A stretch of DNA of 64,000 nucleotides from Pleurodeles waltl (Eukaryota; Chordata; Amphibia; Caudata; Salamandridae): NCBI RefSeq assembly GCF_031143425.1, contig NC_090447.1:27370238-27434237 (forward strand). The letters run 5' to 3'. The notes under the pieces were generated by a model that was not told the origin of the DNA, made no database searches, and saw only the letters and a program-made list of their open reading frames with translations. A program made the translations under genes and the position numbers. This document shows positions 1-11,500 of this stretch, piece after piece. Position 1 is the first letter of the stretch; the number at the start of each line of letters is the position of its first letter.

Positions 1-112
1 TTTTGAAACAATACAAACCAACCGCAGACTGGCACAGCAGAGGACACATCCTGAACTCACCCATTTAAAAGTGCTCCCTTTGTACGCTTTTAACGTGGGA
101 GCATTTTACTTT

Positions 113-200
113 AGGACATCTGTTTATGTCACTATATTGAGACCATTTATGAAAACTGTGAATAAATGCCTCTCAATATAGTGATATAAACAGATGTTCT
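113..200. repeat. Foldback repeat, 30-bp arms
   Basis: The arms at 113-142 and 171-200 are inverted copies of each other (28 of 30 positions match) around a 28-bp loop. No coding potential is visible. It resembles a short snap-back MITE, but no target duplication could be assigned. Confidence 0.6.
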
Positions 201-744
201 CATGTGAAACGCTCAAGCATGTGAAAAGCATATGGGAGGGGCTCCCTCCATTTGCAAATGCGACCACCACTGATTAGTATTAGGTGGACGGTGCATAGTT
301 GCCAGTAAATGTCCCAGCAACTTTTTTCCCATATGTGCTCCTCTAATTGCATGTGCAATGTTAATGGTTGTAAAGGTGTATTGATGAGCACGTGGCCGCC
401 ACACGTGGTTGTTGAAGAAACTGAGCAGCTGAATCGATTAGTGTTACTTGGAAATGCAAGAAGACAGAGGGCTAATATGAATTAGTGGACACAGTTCCTG
501 AAAGGTGCCCATAGCTCATTCACTCTCTGAAGGTAGGTGATTGTGTCGAGCGTGCCCTATGCCCCCCCAATTAACTCAGTGACTGCCTTATTGTGTACGC
601 AGCAAACGTCACCAGGCTGCTACATTCAGAAACAAAAGATGGCCCCAGTGGTGGCCTTCACGTGATAAATGTTTTTACCACTTGAAAATCCAGTCATGGT
701 GGGCAGTGCCAATCATACTATTCATTTATAGCATTATTCTGTGG
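201..744. other. Intergenic DNA, no feature recognised
   Basis: The only open frames are about 60 codons and overlap on the minus strand. They show no family motifs, so nothing in this stretch can be supported as a gene. Confidence 0.5.
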
Positions 745-1166
745 CATTTATGTAGGGTGACCAGACATCCAGGATTTCCCCGGACAGTCCCGGTTTTTAG
801 AGGACTGTCCAGGGGACCCAACGCTTCTCTTAATTTTAAATAAATGTCCCGCTTATTGGGACAAAGGTCAGATTATTAAATAAATGTCCCAGATTTTGGG
901 TCAAAGGTCAGATCATCTAGTGAATCATATGTTAAAGGTATGCTCTCCTTTCACAAACGCCTATACAGTATGAGATAATTAAAGTAATGTATCTGTTACT
1001 GTCAGGCAACACAGTGCCCTGTCTGCTCCCAGCAGAGAGATGGAGTGGGGAGCAGAGAGGTGGGTGGGGGCGGGTTGGGGTTGCAGGGTGGAAGGTCAAG
1101 TCATAGCTAATTTTATATATGTAGTCTTGTAAATGTGTGTGTGTATGTATATATATATATATCAAT

Positions 1167-1333
1167 CAAATAATCTCATCTAGCTGATGCTGATCACTTC
1201 CACCTCACGAGGTCGGTGCGATACTGCGGGGAGCCGGAAACCTGCTAAACATACAATACACGTGCCGTAACTGTCGCACGGACACCAAAATCGCACTCCA
1301 GGACAGTGATTCACAAAGAAAGTTTATTCAGCT
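1167..1333 (-). repeat. PLE pseudo-LTR, 3'-side copy
   Basis: This copy is nearly identical to 5481-5647 in the same orientation, including the cacctcacgaggtcggtgcg core. It marks the downstream end of the minus-strand PLE. Confidence 0.8.
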
Positions 1334-1368
1334 TAACGCGTTTCGATCTGACGATCTTTTTCACAGCC
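1334..1368 (-). other. Hammerhead-ribozyme-like motif at the PLE end, degenerate
   Basis: On the minus strand the order is CTGTGAA (near CTGANGA), a GATC-gtca-GATC mini-hairpin, then GAAACGCGTT. Hammerhead ribozymes with minimal stems are known in Penelope-like elements. This copy departs from the conserved CUGANGA core, so activity is unlikely. Cleavage has not been demonstrated. Confidence 0.3.
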
Positions 1369-1989
1369 AAAATCAAGTGCCCAATCACTTTTAAAAACAA
1401 ATTCCCAAAGCCCTCATGGGAAATCATGGACATGGAAAAAATCATCATCCCCGTTAGTGAAATATATGAAAACAAACTAATTCTGTAATTTTTGTATGGG
1501 TATACAAACTCATTTGAAGGTTATAAATATGTTCTTAATTGAACAAATTTCAATTATTTAATTTGCAGAGGGAATGGACAAAAAATAAAAAATAATGTTA
1601 AATATGAATAAATTAAATTATTAAGTTACATGAAGTTTAACAGATGAAAGAGAAAGAGACATTTTGGCCAAGTGGCCAAACATTTGCACAAAATATTACT
1701 ACATTCCCATCTCACACAACATAATTTCTTATCGTCACCCGTTCATCGACATATAATACTAATTTTTCATCTTACAATCAAATCATTATTCTTTCTTCAT
1801 GATTTTCAGTAACATCAAAATCATCTCTGCAAAAAGTCCAATTCATTCATAATAATTGTTCCTCCATCCTGACCCATAACCCCCATAAAACGAAGAAAAA
1901 ATTATATTGATGAAAACCTGCACATATATCTGTTTGCTAGCATGATCCATACAGTTGCAAACCAAAAATGAATACAGAGAAAAACTTTA

Positions 1990-4900
1990 GCCAATATGCA
2001 CAAAAAGCTCCTGATCTGTGTTCAAACCTCCCGGTATACAACTATTCAACCGTATTATATAACCGGATTCCATAATCCTAAATTTCTTCTCCCTGTCTCC
2101 TCCTCATTTGTTCAGGACAACCCTGTCAATACCATAAAAGGATACATCATCAGCATTTTGTTTATGCATCAGAGACCAATGTCTAGCCATAGGATAACTA
2201 GGATCACCATTCCTAATAGCCCTCATATATTCCAATATTTTTTTTTTAACTGGAAATTTGGTGCTACCTACATAATGAAGATCACACAGACATATCAGAC
2301 ATAGACACAGAAATCACTGTTGCATGTTATTAATTTGTTAATATATCTGGTGTGCCCTGTAGGTAAAAGGTAAGTCTTAACATTTTTACTTGATCTACAT
2401 GCTTTTCAATGGCCACACTTATAAAATCTTTGCTGTTCCCTAAACCGTCCCGCTTGGCCCATCGGTGACGTCACATAGCTGTGTACTAACATATCCTTCA
2501 AAGAGAAGGGTTTCCTATATGTAATAGAGGGACTTAGCGGTACCTCAGATCCAATTACTGAATCAGATCTCACAAGATGCCATTTTTACAAATAATTTTC
2601 TTGATACTTTGGGACTTAGCATTATAAGTGGTAATTAAACTAATCTGGTTCTAATTATCCTTTCTTTTGATTCCAGAGAAAATAAGCTAATCCCTGGATT
2701 TCAGATTGACCTCCTCAATTGCTTCTTGTAGAATCTTCTTGGATAACCCCTTGCCCTAAATCTTCCAATTATCCTTTCCTCTTCTTTTTGATAACTTCAT
2801 TAATCACTACAATTTCATTTGGCCCTTAATAGTTCCCCATAAGGGATACTCCATTCTAGTTTCACTGGATGATGGCTTCGCCCATGTAATATACTATTAC
2901 CAGCTGTAGGTTTACGAAACAAAGAGGTATGGATCATTCCATCTCTCACCTGGATAAAATTATCCAGGAATTCAATCTCTTTATCATCTATTTTATGTGT
3001 AAAGGCCAAATTTTAACTATTTTCTAAAATGTATCCCACAAAATCATTAAAGATATTTTTAGGACCATCCCGGATGATGAATAAATCATCTATATAACGT
3101 GTCCAAAAAAATGATATGTTTTGTTCAGTCCTGATTTTGTTCAGTTCAAAACACCTGTTCTTCCCACCATCCCTTGAAAATACAGGCAAAACTTGGAGCA
3201 AAGCAACTGTCCATCGCAGTCCCGATCAGCTGACGATACCATTTATCATTAAACAAAAATATATTGTTCTTTAGGCAGAATCATAACATTTCTAGTAACA
3301 TCATTGAATGATCATACAAGCAGATAGGTTTGTCCCTGAAAAAATACTTGCATGCCACAATCCCCTGTTCATGATCAATACAAGTATAAAGAGATGCTAC
3401 ATCTATTGTAACTAGAAAGTACGACCCCTGCCATGGTATCTCATTAATTTTCTTGATAAAGTCAGTACTGCCTCAACAATACGATGGTAGATTCAAAACA
3501 TAAGGTAGCAAAAAGTGATCAAGGTAGATAGAGGTAGGTTCACATAAACTATTATACGCAGAAACTATCGGCCTACCCGGTGGATTATTTATATTCTTAT
3601 GAATCTTCGGGAGCAAATAAAAACAAGGGGCCACTGGTTTCTTTACATACAAGAACTGGTACTCTTCCTCACATAACAAACCTCTGTCTCTCCCTTCCCC
3701 AAGCATCCCATGATACATCACTATTGAATGTTTATATGCCTCAAAGTTAGTCAATTCATAATCTCCTGATCAAATCGGCTGTCTCTCAGCCTCTCATGTG
3801 TATTTCTTTATATCCCACAAAACAATGTTACCTCCCTTATCAGAGGGTTTAATAACAAAACTCGTATGTCGTTTTAAGTATGAAATTGCATCCCTTTGTT
3901 GTCGTGAAATATTATCCATACAACCAGGCTTATTGTCTTTCCATATCAGTAAAAGGTCATGAGGTGTCAATGGATTACAGAGTGATCTTGTTTTAAAGGG
4001 GTTAGAAGAGGTTCTATCCAGTTCAAGATTCAGATCACACAATAAATCCCTTTCATGTGCCTATTTAACTCCACCCAATTTAAGTTCTCTCAAGGTGGCA
4101 AGACTATCTATATCACCTAAAACTAGATCATCAAAGGTATGATCTGCCACATCAACATCAACCAAATCAACTAAATTATTCTTACGCTTTTTCTCCTGTT
4201 GCTTAAATATTTTCATCAACTTAAGTTTACGTACAAACAAAAAGATATCCACACGTGTTCTACAATAGTCCATATCACTCACTGGACAAAATGAAAGTCC
4301 CAATTCCAAAAGAGAACGTTCATTGTCAGTTAATACATGTTCTGATACATTTACTATTGTCAATGATGTCTCACCCATCACTTGCGTCTCAGCTGACGGG
4401 TCGTTTTCCCACGTGACAAACTGCTTGTATCGTTTTCCTCGCCATGTTTTCCTTTTGCGTTGATGCCGCCTGTTTCTTTTGGTGGTTTTCTGCGGTGCCC
4501 TACATTCTTTTTTTGAAAAACGATATTCATCAGTGATAGTTAAGGATGTAACATCTTTATCTTGAGGGGTTAGGTAATCCTCCGTGTCCGAATATATTTC
4601 AGACCCGGATTCCGAGGAACCCAGATCCTGTCGTTTCCACGCACCCGCTTGTTTGAATCGTTTAATTGCTCCATCGTATTTCCTTCCAAAAGTTAGAATC
4701 CTACCATTCACATAATCTTGTTTATCCCGTAAGAATTTCCTCCATTTTTTCATTTGAATCTCCTCCTCATATTTTTCAACTTTAGGTTCCATCTCCTTAA
4801 AAAATTGTGTTATCTCCAGTTGATCCGTATAGTCACCCAAAAAGGCTTTTTATTTTACAATTTCCTGACAAATTTTATCTAATTCACATTTGGCATTTTT

Positions 4901-5131
4901 AGATAATAAAATCATCATCTGTTTGCATGTGCTGGCCATAAGTGCTGACCATTCCTCCAAAAGTTTAGGGTGGGGGTTCTGATAAGTAGGGGTAGTCAAA
5001 ATTCGTAGGCCTCTCGGGACCCAAGATGTTACCTCCCACCATTTGTTCATCTCTCTCTTCAGTAATTTCTCATATTGGTATAGATGCTGTTTAATAGTTT
5101 TGGTCATGCCTTTATTTCCCTCAGCTGACAT
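1990..5131 (-). pseudogene. PLE polyprotein remnant: N-terminal region, reverse transcriptase, GIY-YIG endonuclease
   Basis: This is the decayed open reading frame of a Penelope-like element, whose product copies its RNA at chromosomal nicks. One frame runs from 5131 to about 3473 with in-frame stops at 4850, 4061 and 3794. The frame then shifts and continues at 3201-2815. Visible motifs in order are PSDKGGNIVLWD (about 3810-3870), LPKIHK and PGRPIVSA (about 3560-3620), a motif-A-like TIDVASLYT near 3400, GTAMDSCFAPSFA near 3210, and the catalytic YIDDLF box near 3090. HGRSHHP follows near 2880. A GIY-YIG-like tail at about 1990-2320 contains V-G-S-T-K-F-like and YPMARHW-like blocks, also with a stop. 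The basic region at 4060-4840 corresponds to the less conserved N-terminal part. Multiple lesions rule out function. Confidence 0.8.
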
Positions 5132-5480
5132 AGAGGGAGTCTCATCAATTGTATCACCATCTTCATTAAAAAGGCTACTTGCCTTCTCCAGCCTTTATAT
5201 TCTTATCTGCTCCATTTGTTTGAAACAGGAAATGCCCAACAGTCTTATCACTTGTAATTACACAATCCCCAAAACTTTATAGATCACCATCCTGTTGCCC
5301 ACTGTTTACGCAGGCAGAGACCTCTGCCAATAAATATTAGTTTAAAAAGAAAACGCTCACCCATGGAAAACCATATTTAACAGTACAAGCCGCCCTCCGT
5401 AATCCCGCTTGTATTTATTATTCCAGGGCTCATGTAGTCTTCAATTCACAAATTGGTGGCAGGGATCAGCCCAAAAATAC

Positions 5481-5725
5481 CAAATAATCTCACCCAGCTG
5501 ATGCCGATCACTTCCACCTCACGAGGTCGGTGCGATACTGCGGGGAGCCGGAAACCCGCTAAACATACTATACACGTGCCGTAACTCTCGCACGGACACC
5601 AAAATCGCACACCAGGACAGTGATTCACAAACAAAGTATATTCAGCAGAATAAACTTTCTTTGTGAATCACCGCCCTGGAGTGCAATTTTGGTGTCCGTG
5701 CGAGAGTTACGGCACGTGTATTGTG
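5481..5725 (-). repeat. PLE pseudo-LTR, 5'-side copy with head-to-head inverted end
   Basis: Positions 5481-5647 repeat 1167-1333 directly. From 5648 to 5724 the outer part of the same sequence runs in the opposite orientation, so the junction near 5647/5648 is a large palindrome. This is the upstream end of the PLE. Confidence 0.8.
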
Positions 5726-5763
5726 GGTGTATATATATATATTTATATATATATATACACCCA
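5726..5763. repeat. AT-rich hairpin, (TA)n
   Basis: GGGTGTATATATATA and its complement TATATATACACCC flank TTTA, forming an almost perfect palindrome directly beside the PLE end. It is probably a microsatellite remnant at the insertion junction. Confidence 0.6.
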
Positions 5764-5847
5764 TGTATAGCCACGCATTCACAAAGCTAAGCAAAAAAAC
5801 AGGACAGGTCAGATATAAAAAGTGAGTGTAAAGTCTTTAGTCCTTTA

Positions 5848-6003
5848 GGCCCGTATTTATACTTTTTTAGCGCCGCATTTGCGTCGTTTTTTGACACAAA
5901 AACGGCGCAAACTTGCAAAATACCATTGTATTTTGTAGGTTTGCGCCGTTTTGCGTCAAAAAGCGGCGCAAATGCGGCGCTAAAAAAAGTATAAATACGG
6001 GCC
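5848..6003. mobile_element. Palindromic MITE, PIF/Harbinger type
   Basis: The ends GGCCCGTATTTATAC and GTATAAATACGGGCC are perfect inverted repeats, and inversion extends inward through the gcgccgcatttgcg segment. A TTA duplication flanks it (5845-5847 and 6004-6006), which fits the TWA target of Harbinger elements. It is 156 bp with no coding sequence. Confidence 0.85.
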
Positions 6004-6053
6004 TTAATGTTTTACCTGCCCCGGTTTTTGCTCCTCAAAATCTGGTCACCCTA

Positions 6054-6457
6054 CATTTATGTATCCAAATACTCATGCTCACTATTCTGAGGATTGCCTA
6101 GAGAAAGGAGGTCTCTGATTGCTGATCCTTTCTGAAAATCCCTGGGAAACTCAACACTCGTTTCTACCCTGATAGTTCAGGCTGGAAGCATCTGACTGGA
6201 GATCGGTCGGGTCTTCCAGGTAAGGGCCCTGTGACCAACTCCTTGTTAGAAAACTGCTCTCTTTGTGTAAGGAGAGAATCTTTTAACAATACTTAATTTA
6301 ACAAGACAATTTTAAAGAAAGGATTGTTGTGTACTACTTGAAAAGCAAAGACCTTAAAATCTTCAGCGAAAAATCATCACTTACCAAGTGATACGCTTTA
6401 TTCTGAAAAACTGTTTATGAGAATCAAAGATCTTGGTATATTTTGACTTTTAAACAA
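6054..6457. other. Unassigned DNA
   Basis: The stretch starts with the right hAT target duplication (6054-6061). No gene, tandem repeat or terminal repeat is visible in the rest. Confidence 0.4.
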
Positions 6458-6760
6458 ACTCTGTGGCATTTTTACAATATTTTGGCACAGGGCAGTCCAA
6501 CAAGGCTCCTTACTGTGATGCCCTGAGTCAAAACAAAAGGGCAGAAATATGCTGTATTTATAAGATACAACGCATTTCTGTTCTCTTCCACTGCACTGGT
6601 CCTCAATTGGCTACCATGCTCCATTGAAGGCACTCTTGCACCATGGTGCAAGGGTGTTTGCATTATAGGTAGAATTGTTTTAGTGCAGGAAGGAATGCAG
6701 CACACATCGGAGGAAAAAACAAACAAGGAGAATTTTGCTGCGTTCTGTTTTGTTTCACTT
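6458..6760 (+). repeat. Dispersed repeat, copy 1 of a family also at 20.9-21.3 kb and 33.0-33.3 kb
   Basis: Shared blocks in order are tttacaat...gcagggcag, aaaagggcag, gctgtatttataagata, caattggctgccatg-like and gcaccatggtgcaagg, followed by gtgcaggaagga. The copies at 20.9-21.3 kb and 33.0-33.3 kb are reverse-oriented. The outer end in the 21-kb copy (GGGCCTCATTTACAA) suggests a non-autonomous Harbinger-like DNA element. Confidence 0.55.
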
Positions 6761-7134
6761 ATGACCGAGCCGAAACAGTCATGCACTGAAAAAAAATTCT
6801 GGAATGCGCTTCTTAGTCCAAAGAAGACATTTGTTATTTCACTTCGCAAGGTTCGTAAAGCAATGTCAGCATGCTGAAAGCACACGTTTAAAAATGGCCA
6901 CAGCAATGAAATGAAAACATGTACAAATGATTCTCCACTGCAATATACACCTCCACTGCAATATACACAGCAAATATATGTATCTATATTATAATGCAAA
7001 GCAAATAATGGATTCAAAAAGATGCATCACCATGAGGCAAGGGCACAACTGCTTCATCTCCCTCCAATTCAGCATCAGATCGCCAGATCCCAGAATCAAT
7101 CGAGGAGGGAGAGATCAATTATCCTCACAGGAGG

Positions 7135-7233
7135 ATAACCGCCGTGTACGGCGTTCTCCCTCTTCCAATTAAAAAGACTCAGCCTCCGGGCAGGGCTCCT
7201 CGGAAGAGGGAGAACGCCGTACACGGCGGTTAT
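7135..7233. repeat. Perfect 32-bp inverted repeat with 35-bp loop
   Basis: The arms at 7135-7166 and 7202-7233 are perfectly complementary and contain the nested palindrome CCGTGTACGG. They surround a 35-bp spacer. This could be a MITE core or the inverted end of another retroelement. No target duplication was found. Confidence 0.7.
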
Positions 7234-8075
7234 CTGTGTAGAGGGTAACAACTGAGGTGGAGCAGAACCGGGTTGTGACCGGCGTTTCTGGCTTCTGAGG
7301 AACGATTTAAACAGCTAATAAAACTTTCTGGTGGTCTATATCCGGACCGAGTGAAAGAAAGGGTGTAGATCTAATGTGACAACGGAAGTGTCAGTAAAGT
7401 GGAACTTTACCTTACGTAGTTTATACTTTGGAATATTTTGAGAACCATTTAAATAAGAAAAGTAACTGTATTCCAGCCCTGAGGAAGTCAAATGACAAAA
7501 CACGTGTTGGCTGTAAGGTCGTTGTAAAGAACTCGGATAACTCTGTGTTACTATGGATCTTCACTTGAACTATAGGAGATGATAAAGATTATGAGAACAA
7601 TTGTGGTCAAACTAAATGGATTGTGGATTATGTTGGAACGACTCCAATTTATATAATTAATCCGGAAGGAGATGGACTGATGAAATTGGACTTATGGCAT
7701 TATGTTACTGATGTAGAAGGGGTGATTAGTCTGTGGGAATGAGTATTAAATTAGATCTTTGAAACATTAAGATTACACGATTTTTTGATTTGTCATATGT
7801 ACAACGGTTTAATCATTATTTCAAGAAAGTGGGTGTTCATGCACAATTAACGGTAATATATTTGGTAACAAAATAGGAGTCTTCACATTAGGAAGTTTAC
7901 TTGATGTCAACGGGTGCCACAGTATGTGCATAAGTAGTCTGACTGTTCTTACAGTCAGTATTTGGGGTTAGGGTGTATTCCCTATAGTAGTGCACCGTTG
8001 TAAACAGATACGTTAGTATTTAATTTACTTTTGAACTTACTCTTGGGCTATTTCCTTGGTGCACCGTTTTCCCCT
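7234..8075. other. Unassigned DNA with a hammerhead-like motif at 7479-7512
   Basis: There is no open frame. At 7479-7512 the order CTGAGGA, AGTC-aaat-GAC, AAAAC, ACGTGTTGG resembles a minimal hammerhead core with one key substitution (GAAAC to AAAAC). The flanks could be the non-coding part of another Penelope-like element, but no matching second copy exists in the window to prove it. Confidence 0.3.
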
Positions 8076-8085
8076 TTAACCCCTT

Positions 8086-8506
8086 CTGTGCCGCGGACGT
8101 AGTGGTTACGTCCTGCGGCACAGTGCTGCTGTGCCGAGGACGTAACCACTACGTCCTCGGCACACAGCCCAGAGGGAGCGCTCTCGCTCCCTCTGTGTGC
8201 TTCCCCCCACCCCCCAAAGTCAGGGATGGAAGGGGAAGCCCTTCCCCTTCCACCCCCGACCCCCTCACCCCCCCATAATGACGTCAGCGCGCGATCGCGC
8301 GCTGACTTCATTATGGGGATATCGCCGCACAGGAAGCCATTTGCTTCCTGTGCGGCGTGGAGTGAAGAGGTGAGTTCCTCTTCCCGGTGGGTGGGGGGTT
8401 TGGTCTAAAGAGGCACCGGGGGAAAGGAAAGGCTTTTCCTTTCCCCCGGTGTCTCTTTGAGAATTCCTGCTGCCCGATTGCATTGCGATCGGGCAGCAGG
8501 AATGCC
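8086..8506. repeat. Chain of palindromes at the piggyBac left end
   Basis: Consecutive hairpins occur at 8086-8123 and 8131-8165 (tgtgccg...cggcaca arms), 8276-8317 (centred on cgcgcgatcgcgcg), 8322-8358 (cgccgcacaggaag arms), 8411-8453 (caccgggggaaaggaaa arms) and 8463-8504 (ttcctgctgcccgat arms). They cover almost the whole segment, so single-stranded DNA or RNA from it would fold into a row of stems. Confidence 0.75.
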
Positions 8507-8514
8507 CACTAGAC

Positions 8515-11500
8515 ACCAGGGATTTCTTTTTTTTTGTTTACTTTCCTGTTTCTTGTTGGCGGGGAGCGGCCCCTTGGGCAAGGGTCGCTCCCCTTTGGGG
8601 GGGAATTAGTTACGGCCATTTCTGCCCCCCTTTGGGGCAGATTGGCTACTTTTTAGCCAGATCTGCCCCCAAGGGGGGCAGAAAACACTAGATCACCAGG
8701 GATTTATATTTTTATGTGCATTTATGTGTGGGGGGGTGCCCCCTTGGGCAAGGGGCGCCCCCCCCCCCAAGGGGGCAGAGAACTGTTGGCCTTTTCTGCC
8801 CCCCTTGGGGGCAGATCGGCCTATTTTTTTTAGGTCCATCTGCCCCCAAGGGGGGCAGAAGCCACTTAGGCACCAGGGATTGTGTGTGTAGTGGATGGGG
8901 GGGCGCCCCCTTGGGCAAGGGTCGCTCCCCTTTGGGGGGCATGTCTTTTAGGGCCATTTCTGCCCCCCTTGAGGGCAGATTGGCTACTTTTTAGCCAGAT
9001 CTGCCCCCAAGGGGGGCAGAAAACACTAGATCACCAGGGTTTTTTATTTTTATGTGTATTTATGTGGGGGGGGTGCCCCCTTGGGCAAGGGGCGCCCCCC
9101 CCAAGCGGACAGAGAACTGTTGGCCTTTTCTGCCCCCCTTGGGGGCAAATCGGCCTATTTTTTTTAGGTCCATCTGCCCCCAAGGGGGGAAGAAGCCACT
9201 TAGGCACCAGGGATTGTGTGTGTAGTGGATGGGGGGGCGCCCCCTTGGGCAAGGGTCGCTCCCCTTTGGGGGGCATGTCTTTTAGGGCCATTTCTGGCCC
9301 CCTTGAGGACAGATCAGCCTATTATTTTTAGGCTGATCTGCCCCACGGGGGCAGAAACCACTAGAACGCCAGGGATTTTTTTTTATGTGTTTATTTTTGT
9401 GGGGGGGCGTCCCCTTGGGCACGGGGCGCCCCCCCAAGGGGGGCATTGACCTGTTGGCCATTTCTGCCCCCCCTGGGGGCAGATGGGCCTATTTTTGTAG
9501 GCCCACCTGCCCCCAAGGGGGGCAGAAGCCACTTAGGCACCAGGGATAGTGTGTGTGTGTATGTGTGTGTGTTAGTGGATGGGGGGGCCTTGGGCAAGGG
9601 TCGCCCCCCACTTTGGGGGCACATGTACCCAGGCCATTTCTGCATCCCTTGGAGACAGATCAGCCTATTATTTTTAGGCTGGTCTGCCCCCAAGGGGGGG
9701 CAGAAACCACTAGAACGCCAGGGATTTCTTTTTATTTGTTTATTTTTGTGGGGGGGCGTCCCCTTGGTCACGGGGTGCCCCCCCCCAAGGGGGGCATTAA
9801 CCTGTTGGCCATTTCTACACCCCCTGGGGGCAGATGGGCCTATTTTGTTAGGCCCACCTGCCCCCAAGGGGGGCAGAAGCCACTTAGACACCAGGGATAG
9901 TGTGTGTGTGTGTGGGTGTTAGTGGATGGGGGGGGGGCCTTGGGCAAGGGTCGCCCCCCACTTTGAGGGCACATGTACCCAGGCCATTTCTGCACCCCTT
10001 GGAGACAGATCAGCCTATTATTTTTTGGCTGGTCTGCCCCCAAGGGGGGCAGAAACCACTAGAACGCCAGGGATTTTTTTTTTTTTTTTTTTTTTGTGGG
10101 GGGCATTGACCTGTTGGCCATTTCTACACCCCCTGGGGGCAGATGGGCCTATTTTGTTAGGCCCACCTGCCCCCAAGGGGGGCAGAAGCCACTTAGACAC
10201 CAGGGATAGTGTGTGTGTGTGTGTGTGTGTTAGTGGATGGGGGGGGGGCCTTGGGCAAGGGTCGCCCCCCACTTTGGGGGCACATGTACCCAGGCCATTT
10301 CTGCACCCCTTGGAGACAGATCAGCCTATTATTTTTAGGCTGGTCTGCCCCCAAGGGGGGCAGAAACCACTAGAACGCCAGGGATTTTTTTTTATTTGTT
10401 TATTTTTGTGGGGGGGCGTCCCCTTGGTCACGGGGCGCCCCCCCAAGGGGGGCATTGACCTGTTGGCCATTTCTACACCCCCTGGGGGCAGATGGGCCTA
10501 TTTTGTTAGGCCCACCTGCCCCCAAGGGGGGCAGAAGCCACTTAGACACCAGGGATAGTGTGTGTGTGTTTGTTAGTGGATGGGGAGGGCCTTGGGCAAG
10601 GGTCGCCCCCCACTTTGGGGGCACATGTACCCAGGCCATTTCTGCACCCCTTGGAGACAGATCAGCCTATTATTTTTAGGCTGGTCTGCCCCCAAGGGGG
10701 GCAGAAACCACTAGAACGCCAGGGATTTCTTTTTATTTGTTTATTTTTGTGGGGGGGCGTCCCCTTGGTCACGGGGCGCCCCCCCAAGGGGGGCATTGAC
10801 CTGTTGGCCATTTCTACACCCCCTGGGGGCAGCTGGGCCTATTTTCTTAGGCCCACCTGCCCCCAAGGGGGTCAGAAGCCACTTAGGCACCAGGGATAGT
10901 GTGTGTGTGTGTGTGTATGTGTGTGTGTTAGTGGATGGGGGGGGCCTTGGGCAAGGGTCGCCCCCCACTTTGGGGGCACATGTACCCAGGCCATTTCTGC
11001 ACCCCTTGGAGACAGATCAGCCTATTAGTTTTAGGCTGGTCTGCCCCCGAGGGGGGCAGAAACCACTAGAACGCCAGGGATTTCTTTTTATTTGTTTCTT
11101 TTTGTGGGGGGGCGTCCCCTTGGTCACGGGGCACCCCCCCCAAGGGGGGCATTGACCTGTTGGCCATATCTACACCCCCTGGGGGCAGATGGGCCTATTT
11201 TCTTAGGCCCACCTGCCCCCAAGGGGGGAAGAAGCCACTTAGGCACCAGGGATAGTGTGTGTGTGTGTGTGTGTGTGTGTGTTAGTGGATGGGGGGGGCC
11301 TTGGGCAAGGGTCGCCCCCCCACTTTGGGGGCACATGTACCCAGGCCATTTCTGCACCCCTTGGAGACAGATCAGCCTATTATTTTTAGGCTGGTCTGCC
11401 CCCAAGGGGGGCAGAAACCACTAGAACGCCAGGGATTTCTTTTTATTTGTTTATTTTTGTGGGGGGGCGTCCCCTTGGTCACGGGGCGCCCCCCCAAGGG

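Larger units (their letters stand above)
1167..5725 (-). mobile_element. Penelope-like retroelement (PLE), degenerate
   Basis: The element reads on the minus strand and lies inside the hAT element. A 167-bp end sequence occurs in direct orientation at 1167-1333 and 5481-5647. Part of it is repeated head-to-head at 5648-5724, matching the direct-plus-inverted pseudo-LTR layout known for Penelope elements. Between them are a long N-terminal reading frame, reverse transcriptase motifs and a C-terminal GIY-YIG-like region, in the order expected for the family. Stops and frameshifts make it inactive. Confidence 0.8.
753..6053. mobile_element. Non-autonomous hAT-type DNA transposon carrying nested insertions
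   Basis: The ends are inverted copies of TAGGGTGACCAG (753-764 and 6042-6053), flanked on both sides by the 8-bp direct repeat CATTTATG (745-752 and 6054-6061). An 8-bp target duplication with short terminal repeats is typical of hAT elements. Subterminal sequence holds a hairpin at 781-812 (ggacagtccc / ggactgtcc) and two tandem motifs around aaatgtccc...aaaggtca at 838-912. No hAT transposase is present. Most of the 5.3-kb length is a Penelope-like element (1167-5725) and a MITE (5848-6003) that inserted later. Confidence 0.8.
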
